Below are positions 7,335 to 13,514 of a stretch of DNA of 13,514 nucleotides, piece after piece. Every line of letters begins with the position of its first letter. Position 1 is the first letter of the stretch. The notes under the pieces were generated by a model. The model worked only from the letters and a program-made list of their open reading frames with translations, was not told the origin of the DNA and made no database searches. The translations under genes were made by a program, and so were the position numbers. This stretch comes from Copromyces sp. CBS 386.78 (taxonomy: Eukaryota > Ascomycota > Sordariomycetes > Sordariales > Sordariaceae), in the NCBI GenBank assembly GCA_030685235.1, contig MU839341.1, positions 1 through 13,514 of the forward strand, in the 5' to 3' direction.

Positions 7335-7335
7335 C
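7322..7335. repeat. 14-bp perfect palindrome
   Basis: GGTAGGTACCTACC equals its own reverse complement and sits at the upstream end of the 7334-6870 frame. It is short and could be a chance or a protein-binding dyad. Confidence 0.6.
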
Positions 7336-7531
7336 TAGTTGTCCTCCGCGTCCGTTCCGTAGCTACAACCCCGAGAATGACGGAGCGGTGGGAGCACAAC
7401 CGGACAGTAACTGCCGAAGCCGAGCAACTCGCAATGGCCTCCAGCGCCTCAATCTCCAGATTGGGTGGCATCATTTCTCAGACCTCATCGGGGACCATCT
7501 CGTCAACGTGTTAACTGATCTAAGACCTAGT

Positions 7532-8533
7532 TTAGTAGAACCTACGCTTTTGGCGCATATATATAACCATATCATACGTTAAAGCTCCCAACTCCTTAAC
7601 CACATCTCGCACCTTCTCCTCGTCTAGCCATTCGGAATGCTTATAAAGGGTTTCCACGACGACATCTCTTAAGCCTCTGTCGTCTTCAATAGTAGATTCG
7701 TACACCACTAGCGCTGCTCCAAGGAAATCATCGATGTCCAAGGAGACAGTAGCTGCCGCCTTGAATTGTCGAAGCGCGACAGCCTTCAGTCCCCTGATCA
7801 AGTACTTCTCTGCGAAGGCGTAAATTTTTGCATGAGTCAGAAGGGCGTCCGCTGCCGGTTCATTGACGTTGGTTCCGCATCCGTCCATTTCTAACCCATC
7901 AAAACCACTACGCTCGTGTTGTAGCCGTACGTCATAGTCGAAGTGGTATAGATAGTGTACCATTATATGGACAAGCCGAGGATCATCATCTGGGAGGTTA
8001 ATCTTTCCTTCTTGTGCCTCCTAAATATAATGTTAGTTTAGTGTCGTTGCTAGTGTATGGACTGTCACTGGCCTTGAAACTTCCGCGGCAAGCTGCAGAG
8101 AAGAACTCGGACTGCGTGCATACGATGGCCCTGTGCACATGGTATTCCCTTCCTCCGCAGGATATCACGAGGTCTGAGTACTCCCCGCTGGAGTAGAGCC
8201 TATTCGGAGGCTATTGTCAATACTTGCAAGTTCAGAAGACGGAGGAACAACGAGAGCGAAATGATCATACCCTTTTAGAGAACTTATTAGGTCTTTAGAG
8301 GGATCATCTCCGGCTATACCGCGGGCTGTCTGAGTCACGGAGCTAGCTGGCGAGCCTCCAAAGCCTGTAAACGCCGTTCCAGAACCTGATGTTGTTGTCT
8401 GCGTGTAAAGGCGTACAAGAGTTGTCGTTTTTGTTGAGAGGAAGGCAAAGGCATGCCGACTCGAATCCTGGCGATGCTGCCGAAGCGCTTTTGCGTCTTG
8501 AAAATAACGATCGCAATCCGTACAATACTTCAT
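7532..8533 (-). CDS. C2H2 zinc finger-BTB/POZ fusion protein, three exons
   Basis: Model: exon 8533-8271, GT-AG intron 8270-8200, exon 8199-8073, GC-AG intron 8072-8021, exon 8020-7532; 879 nt, 292 aa, all in phase. Residues 4-27 form a C2H2 finger: C4-x2-C7-x12-H20-x6-H27 (YCTDCDRYFQDAKALRQH). A Ser/Thr/Gly linker of about 55 residues follows. BTB/POZ begins near residue 89 with LYSSGEYSDLVI, then REYHVHRAIVCTQSEFFSAA and INLPDDDPRLVHIMVHYLY, and the helical end ADALLTHAKIYAFAEKYLI; all are hallmark segments of fungal BTB proteins. The C-terminal 90 residues are helical and acidic. BTB domains mediate dimerisation or Cullin-3 binding; the finger suggests nucleic-acid or protein binding. ATG 8533 is the only in-frame Met before the BTB part, which supports a true fusion rather than two genes. 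The BTB call is firm; the fusion rests on intron 1. Confidence 0.75.
8021..8072 (-). other. Intron 2 of the C2H2-BTB gene, GC-AG type
   Basis: Branch site CTAAC followed by ATTATATTTAG is a clear 3' end. The only donor that keeps the BTB frame is AAG|GCCAGT, 52 bp, giving CRGSFK|EAQEGKI, the expected BTB sequence. All nearby GT dinucleotides are in the wrong phase. Either a genuine GC-AG intron or a GT donor lost by one T-to-C change. Confidence 0.7.
8200..8270 (-). other. Intron 1 of the C2H2-BTB gene
   Basis: Donor GG|GTATGA, acceptor GAATAG|G, 71 bp, candidate branch TTGAC. It joins the zinc-finger frame to the BTB frame as SSLKG|LYSSGEYSDL, which reads like an unbroken BTB N-terminus. 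The frames differ across the intron, so splicing is required. Confidence 0.65.
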
Positions 8534-9715
8534 CTGGGCCAGTACTGGGAATGCCTCAAGTCTGCATCAGGCCCCCCTCCATTGTCATAGCCATTTTGTG
8601 TTCGTCTCTTGCGTTACAGCCCGACCCCGCCCAAAATGGCCGGTTTGCCACGTGGCTTCCTTAAGGTGATTGAACATCCCACATTGGTTCCTCGGCCGCC
8701 CGATCACCGCCAATTCCGCCACGCCCTGGCCATCAGTTACGACAAGAACGCTCCATATCTATTTGCATGTACTTACGTTAAAGGTTGAGAAACTTGGTCG
8801 ATTGTCGGTCAAGGACGATAAAAGAGAGATCCACTACGACAAACTGATCACGATGGACCTCCTTCATGTACCTGCCTTAACCTACCTTCTTCATCTGCCT
8901 GCATTAGCCCACCTCTTCCCTTCCACCCTGGCATGTCATAACCATGGTGGTTGGCTTGCAACACACTGCCGGAGCAGCCGCCAACACCTTTGTAGACGAG
9001 TCGATTGGCTGAGAGAGCTGCATGCCAGGGCTGCGAAACAGGATGACGGCGGCGTTGAGAGCGACAAGCCAACCCCCCCCTAGCTATGCTCCCTCATCAT
9101 CAATCCCCAAAGACCTGGTTACACAGTACGAAGTTCACGTACGGTATCTTAGCCGTATTCCGGGGGTCTTGGAGGACCGGGGTCCTCGTTCGTCTACTAC
9201 GTCGAGTTAGCGGGCATGGTGGGGGTCTCACGAGTTTCGACAGGACCAAGGCCAGGACGGGAGCAGGAAACCTGAGTGGGACTGAACTTATTGTTTCTGG
9301 GCTGGGCCCCGGCTCCGTAGATGGGGGGGTGTGCAGAACCGTAACAGATTTGGTGAGAATCGCACCCATTCCTGTTAGTAACTTGAACATCCCATTCACG
9401 GCGGGGAGGCCACCTAATCGTTAAGAGAGGCGAGGTGAAGTTGAAGACTGATATGGTCGGGGTCTGACTGGCAGGGGGGGGGGGGACCGACGACTGGCTA
9501 TGTAATGATAGCTTTCATGCGCTCAAAAGCACGATTTCTGCAGTTTGCTCGATTCCAGCTGTCATTGCAGTAGACTATTGTTTACATCCCCTTTTTTTCT
9601 ACCCCTTAAACTTTCACGTTCGGCCACTTAAAATTTCCGCGAGAATAATAAGACGGGGGCGCCTGCCCTACCCTCAGTCATCGCACCGTCTCAGACACAC
9701 GAAGTTTTGGGATAC
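8534..9715. other. Gene-poor interval upstream of the C2H2-BTB gene
   Basis: About 1.2 kb with no supported gene. It holds the BTB gene promoter, a TIR-bounded repeat copy (8949-9074), a 12-G run (9474-9485) and a pyrimidine-rich stretch near 9590-9610. A minus-strand frame ending at 9100 (from about 9390, hydrophobic then Pro/Arg-rich) is open for about 95 codons but shows no domain and no good start context. Confidence 0.6.
8949..9074 (+). mobile_element. Dispersed GATTGGCT repeat, copy 2, with terminal inverted repeats
   Basis: A 126-bp unit bounded by GGTTGGCTTG (8949-8958) and its exact reverse complement CAAGCCAACC (9065-9074). The internal part, from GACGAGTCGATTGGCTGAGA to the right end, matches 10159-10247. 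Length and structure fit a MITE. No target-site duplication is obvious; the right end runs into a C tract. Confidence 0.65.
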
Positions 9716-9986
9716 ATGCCACTCACCCCAGACCACTTCTTCCCCAGACAAAAAGCCCTCGACTCAGACTACAAATTGCGGTCAACAACCCATCGGCCAG
9801 CAGGAGGATAGTCACGATGATGTTCAAGGAAAAGTGGGAAGAGATGAAAAATAGAACGGTGGTTCTGGTGTTTGATCGGTTTGTCAATCCGCGGGATAGC
9901 TGGACGAAGAGCGGAAGGTTGCTGGCGAGAGAGTTCTGTCGGTGGTTGAAACATTGCAATAAGAGCATTCCATACTCCAACGAGAG
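9716..9986 (+). CDS. Candidate 5' coding exon of unknown gene
   Basis: ATG 9716 opens MPLTPDHFFPRQKALDSDYK... to TAG 9809; the next frame carries MMFKEKWEEMKNRTVVLVFD... from ATG 9817 and stays protein-like to a good splice donor GAGAG|GTTAGT at 9987. One extra base near 9808 would join the two. The donor phase (2) would match acceptors TTTGAG (10346) or CAG (10379) in front of the NAPE-PLD-like frame, so this could be its first exon across a 360-393 bp intron holding repeat copy 3. No domain is recognised and the link is inference. Confidence 0.35.
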
Positions 9987-10158
9987 GTTAGTGCCGTTCT
10001 TTTCTGCTTTACTTTGGGAGCTTTGAAGTTCGTTGGTGATGGTGATGGTGGTGTCGTTGTGGATATTGACGACGGGCACAACCACAACACCACAACAAAT
10101 ACAACACACCCAGACAAGCTGCAGTCAAGCCTACATGGCCCTCTCTATATCCAGAAAA

Positions 10159-10247
10159 GACGAGTCGATTGGCTGAGAGAGATGCATACGGGGCAGGGCT
10201 GCGAAACAGGAAGACGCCTGCAATTTGGCGGCGTTCGACGAGCCAAC
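10159..10247 (+). repeat. Dispersed GATTGGCT repeat, copy 3
   Basis: Starts GACGAGTCGATTGGCTGAGA, shares AGGGCTGCGAAACAGG and ends GACGAGCCAACC like copy 2. The left terminal half of copy 2 (8949-8994) is not present here, so this is a 5'-truncated copy. It lies 83-100 bp upstream of the NAPE-PLD-like frame. Confidence 0.85.
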
Positions 10248-10319
10248 CACAGCTCTAGGATCCGAAGCTGGCAAGCTAAACGCGTCGTATGATTTTTCTT
10301 CCCGCGTCTGCTTCGAGCC

Positions 10320-10326
10320 TATAAAG
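10320..10326 (+). promoter_or_regulatory. TATA-like element before the NAPE-PLD-like gene
   Basis: TATAAAG on the plus strand. If used, transcription would begin near 10350, just before the ATG at 10359 (GTCATGGGA), which is one base out of frame with the long reading frame. Confidence 0.3.
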
Positions 10327-10329
10327 TGA

Positions 10330-11859
10330 TGGTCATCTTATTTGAGCTATCTCCCGTCATGGGATCCATCACCCGGCAGGTCACGTCCTACAAACAACAC
10401 TGACACCAAAGCCATAGCCGGCTTTCGGAACCCTTGGCCAAGCTGGTATACGCCCACTCGCTCCCAAGTCTGGGATCATCTCGACTGGGGAGAGGATGAA
10501 GACCCATGTGTCGACCTGGCCGCCTCGCATCTACACGACTCTCCTGTCACAGACAAGCTTCCAGAGAAGAGCAAGCGACCACGTTTCAGCGATGTTAAGG
10601 ACTGGCCCGATTCTCCCGGCGCGAAGGCTGCAAGGTTATTGCGTATCAAGGGCCCCGATTTCTCCTTCGATTCTTCGACATCACCACACGCCAAAGTAAC
10701 ATGGCTGGGCCACGCCGGTGTCTTAGTTCAGTTACCTCCCCTCGATGACGCGAAAGAGTCTCGACCTATCCGCTGTCTCTTTGACCCCATATTCTCGATG
10801 CGATGCTCACCCAGTCAGCGAGCAGGACCCATTCGTGCCTATCCACCCCCATGCCGCGTCCAAGACCTACCTCCGATCGACGCCGTCTTCATCAGTTACA
10901 ATCACTTTGACCATCTGGACTATGATACTATGATGGCCATCTGGGAGAGCAGCAAGGAAACCGTTCGCTTCTTCGTGCCTTTGGGAAACCGTCCATGGTT
11001 CGTCGAGTGTGGTATCTCCGAGGAGCGAGTGACGGAGATGGACTGGTGGGATTCAGCTACCCTTTGTTCACGTCCAGGAAAGGACAGTTCTACTATACTA
11101 AGTCTCCAAATATGGTGCATACCGGCCCAACACAGCAGTGGAAGGGGAGGCAACGATGCAAATTCTACCCTCTGGTCGAGTTGGTATCTCCGTCGTCAAG
11201 GCTCCGACGGTGGTACATACCGCATATTCTTTGCCGGCGATACGGGCTATCAGTTTCACGGTTCCCCGGATTGGCCTCCCAGTCCACCATCGGCAAAGAA
11301 CACACAAAAGCCGAACACTCAGACGAGTGATGATAACGAATACCCTCCATGTCCGGCTTTTGCCGAAATTAGAGACAGGCTGGGCCCTCCAAACCTATTA
11401 CTGCTCCCAGTCGCAATTGGGTCAACATACTCCTACCTCCGCAGCTTCGTTCCTTTACCAGACTGGATGAGCCCCTTTCCACGATACAGCGCGGGCATTA
11501 CTGCAGGTATACACATGCCACCATGGGATGCGGTCCGCGTCTTTAAACTCATGACAGAGCTCCCGAACAAGGACACGACCAGTGAGGGCACAGGTGGGAG
11601 GTCGGATTCAGGGAAATTCTCGAACTCACCCCCACCGGTGGCAATAACCATGCACTGGGGCACCTTTGTGACCGAAGGTGCCGAGGTTCTCAAAACTCTT
11701 GGGCAACTCGAATGGGCTTGCCAGCAGCAGGGGGTGCACTTTGCTAGGGCTTTGCCCGTGCTTGGTAAGGAGGGCGAAACTCATGGATCAGGCGGGAGGC
11801 TAAGAAAGGAAGATCCTGTATTCGTCGTGCTGAATCATGGGCAATCTGTTGATCCCTAA
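10330..11859 (+). CDS. NAPE-PLD-like metallo-beta-lactamase-fold hydrolase, 5' end unresolved
   Basis: Open frame 10330-11859 (TAA at 11857), about 509 codons, with no in-frame ATG before 10798, which lies inside the domain. The true start is therefore in an upstream exon or at ATG 10359 (MGSITRQ) with a one-base slip. Family segments in order: FRNPWPSW, VTWLGHAGVLVQ, CLFDPIFS, the metal motif, CIPAQH (11131), FFAGDTGY (Asp at 11239), GIHMPPWDA (His at 11512) and MHWGTF (His at 11653). These are the signature of N-acylphosphatidylethanolamine phospholipase D, a zinc enzyme that releases N-acylethanolamine from membrane lipid; yeast FMP30 is the fungal relative. Oddity: the HxHxDH motif reads YNHFDH (10897-10914), so the first zinc ligand is Tyr. 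A Ser/Lys/Thr-rich insertion follows FAGDTGY. Activity is uncertain. Confidence 0.8.
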   Translation, partial: WSSYLSYLPSWDPSPGRSRPTNNTDTKAIAGFRNPWPSWYTPTRSQVWDHLDWGEDEDPCVDLAASHLHDSPVTDKLPEKSKRPRFSDVKDWPDSPGAKAARLLRIKGPDFSFDSSTSPHAKVTWLGHAGVLVQLPPLDDAKESRPIRCLFDPIFSMRCSPSQRAGPIRAYPPPCRVQDLPPIDAVFISYNHFDHLDYDTMMAIWESSKETVRFFVPLGNRPWFVECGISEERVTEMDWWDSATLCSRPGKDSSTILSLQIWCIPAQHSSGRGGNDANSTLWSSWYLRRQGSDGGTYRIFFAGDTGYQFHGSPDWPPSPPSAKNTQKPNTQTSDDNEYPPCPAFAEIRDRLGPPNLLLLPVAIGSTYSYLRSFVPLPDWMSPFPRYSAGITAGIHMPPWDAVRVFKLMTELPNKDTTSEGTGGRSDSGKFSNSPPPVAITMHWGTFVTEGAEVLKTLGQLEWACQQQGVHFARALPVLGKEGETHGSGGRLRKEDPVFVVLNHGQSVDP

Positions 11860-12057
11860 TAATCCGCTAATCCGGACAGGTTTCGCCCAAGGGACCGCAA
11901 CCTTGAATAGCGTGTCCGTCGATATTTGAAATTGGTTTCGCACCGCCCCGAACATCTCCATTTCGATTCATCCCGACCAACTGTCAACTCTGTCTTTGGA
12001 TGTCAAACCATCATGACTCTTCCCAAGCTCTTTGCAATCGGTCCTAACAGTACCAAT

Positions 12058-12750
12058 TTACTTTTGCCCCCGGACAGTATCAACGTCCACCTTGACAAAT
12101 TCCCAAGTCTTTTTATCAAAACGTTCACATTTCATCGCGATGCGGCCCCAGACCGGCAGAAGATGTACAGTTTCCTTGCAGTCAAATCTCTTGAGAAGCA
12201 AATATCCTTCGCGATCCTCGGCTTTTCTCACACAAAATTGCTCGGTTACCCCAAGACTAGTGGCAGTCGCTCCTATGTCGACCGCGTTCAAAGCCATGGA
12301 AGGCATGCTGATAGACCCAAGCCACGACCCAGTCGCCGCATTTCGAAAACCAAGCCACCCGTCTGATTCCTCACAGTGCCAATGCCAGTTGCAAGTACCC
12401 GCAAACGCCTTCGCTTAGACAGCGTCAAAAACGGGCGGGTTGGGAAGTACTTCAGGAGGAGTTGCTCGGCGCAGGTCACCCTCCACGATGGTATATGCCG
12501 CATTGTCGCAGAAAAGTATGATGTAGGTCGAGCCGGGGCCTGGTGCGCAATTGCGGATGATGTATGGGATGTTGTTACTGCGGTTTGGTGTGGATGTGGA
12601 CGCGGATGCGGACGAAGACGTTGGTGTCTTGAGATCTCCGAATGACTGGCTGCCGCCGCCGCTGACTGTAGAGGTTGAAACCATCGAGATGCTGTCGTCA
12701 GGACAGAGGTCTTTTTCGTCGGGTTGGGAAGGTCGCGGGGTGGAAGCCAT
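12058..12750 (-). pseudogene. Fascin/ricin-like beta-trefoil protein frame interrupted by one TAA
   Basis: ATG 12748-12750 opens a frame that reads to TAA 12058-12060 with a single internal TAA at 12415-12417 (codon 112); total 230 codons. The N-terminus is Ser/Thr-rich (about residues 1-55). PYIIRNCAPGPGSTYIILFC starts a beta-rich domain; WHWHCEESDGWLGFRN (124-137) and WEFVKV (216-221) match a small fungal beta-trefoil type seen in fascin/ricin-like proteins, whose function is generally unknown. Both halves belong to one domain in the same frame, so the TAA breaks a single gene. CAA to TAA would be one C-to-T change at CpA. A 51-bp GT-AG intron covering the stop is formally possible but would delete the conserved W-x-C block. 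Family call is from remembered pattern only. Confidence 0.6.
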
Positions 12751-13514
12751 GATCACGATCTCTGCTTCTGTGGTGAACGTTTTGTTTGAAATGAGTCGTG
12801 GTAAACAATGGTGTGCGAAGAAGAGAGAGGCAGGGAAAGAATTTGAACAGCTCGGACGGCTTGGACGGACTCAAACGATTGATATCAAAATGACGAGAAA
12901 GAGGGGTTTGGTGAGTGGAACGCGGTTTGTTTGCCCGAATAATGGCTGTGCGTGGCTGACGGTGAAGGGGAGGCCCATGATGGCAACCGTCATGACCACT
13001 GATCGAGTTCCCATTGTAAACAGAAGCCGAGCACATAGTCGACGGAGGAATTATATGGAAATATGATTCGTCGACGGCATGCTCGCTCCCGGCAGCCCAT
13101 GAACAAACAGACAGCTGTGTTTGACGAAGGTCGGCTTGGCCCGTGATGATTGAGCTGGGGTGTCCTGTTATTACACTATCTTGGATATGGCAAGAATGGC
13201 GGCAGTTCTGATAGGGGCCCATCTCATTCACCTTCTCACCACATGGCTTCTACAAGACTCGCTTTTTGCATGCCCAGGAAAAGAACTTGGGAAGTTTCGC
13301 ACATACTGTGATCTTGGCCTGAGCTGCTGGGGGCTTCTAAACCTCGTCGTCGTACCAGTTCTGAGATCGCAGTTTCAGATCGCAAGATGTCGATGGTTGC
13401 GTTCTTTGCACGAGACCTCGTGAGAACATTCACCGATGGAATGAACCTCGTTTTGAATCAGTCGTTCTCCATCTATGGCTAATTCTCATTCAAGTAGGAT
13501 TTATCCCCAGGCTG
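12751..13514. other. Right-hand flank without a supported gene
   Basis: About 760 bp upstream of the beta-trefoil frame. Open frames on both strands lack domains, good starts or splice evidence. An imperfect inverted repeat (about 12 of 16 positions) pairs GAGCACATAGTCGACG near 13032 with CGTCGACGGCATGCTC near 13070. A plus-strand hydrophobic frame (about 13187-13423) is noted but not supported. Confidence 0.5.

Noticed and set aside
9100..9399. Minus-strand frame of about 95 codons with a hydrophobic start
   Set aside because: Starts with GTG or a mid-frame ATG, has no domain, no splice signals and a Pro/Arg-rich end. Kept only as a note in the interval description.
9474..9485. Poly-G run as a quadruplex or telomere-like signal
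   Set aside because: A single 12-G run without further G tracts at regular spacing; no TTAGGG arrays are present.
11926..12418. Two plus-strand frames between the NAPE-PLD-like and beta-trefoil genes
   Set aside because: They are antisense to the conserved beta-trefoil half and have no recognisable domain.
13160..13433. Short frames on both strands near the right edge
   Set aside because: Non-ATG or weak starts, no domains, no splice support; they could be the edge of a gene beyond the window but this cannot be shown.
1..13514. tRNA or rRNA genes
   Set aside because: No cloverleaf with T-arm GGTTCGA-type and A/B box spacing, and no rRNA-like conserved segment was found on reading both strands by eye.

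Overview
The window looks like nuclear DNA of a filamentous ascomycete, probably Pezizomycotina. The evidence is short introns (about 50-80 bp) with a CTAAC branch site, a CATCGCC-ATG type start context, fungal families (KDM4-like JmjC, BTB, NAPE-PLD-like metallo-beta-lactamase, a fungal beta-trefoil type) and decayed repeats. Many premature stops are of the kind CAA/CAG to TAA/TAG, a CpA-to-TpA change that fits, but does not prove, repeat-induced point mutation (RIP). No bacterial features are seen.

Layout. 1-1928 (minus): a long intronless reading frame for a JmjC protein with an Fe(II)-binding H-x-E...H triad and a very long acidic/Gln tail coded by a pure GAG tract; it runs off the left edge. 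1929-2752: intergenic, with a tandem miniature inverted-repeat element, a 42-bp palindrome and one copy of a dispersed repeat. 2753-3479 (plus): a small three-exon orphan gene with a C-terminal coiled coil. 4345-3675 (minus): a second orphan coiled-coil gene, convergent to the first. Each of these two needs one extra base to stay in frame.

4563-7000 is a graveyard: a dynamin-type GTPase P-loop fragment, a Q/P-rich frame with three CAR-to-TAR stops, direct repeats (73 bp dispersed, 56 bp tandem, two 65-bp modules) and a further broken frame. 7334-6870 (minus) is an orphan frame with a weak kinase-loop resemblance.

8533-7532 (minus) is the best new gene model: three exons joining a C2H2 zinc finger to a BTB/POZ domain, with a GT-AG first intron and an apparent GC-AG second intron. 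8534-9715 is mostly non-coding and holds a TIR-bounded copy of the dispersed repeat; the third copy lies at 10159-10247. 10330-11859 (plus) codes for a NAPE-PLD-like hydrolase in which the first metal-ligand His of HxHxDH is Tyr. 12750-12058 (minus) is a fascin/ricin-like beta-trefoil frame interrupted by one TAA.

The genes show no evident shared pathway. The common theme is a repeat-rich, gene-poor interval in which several genes carry single C-to-T or one-base lesions. I did not find a convincing new multi-gene system; the strongest leads are the C2H2-BTB fusion with its GC donor, the Tyr-substituted NAPE-PLD, and the pattern of lesions.
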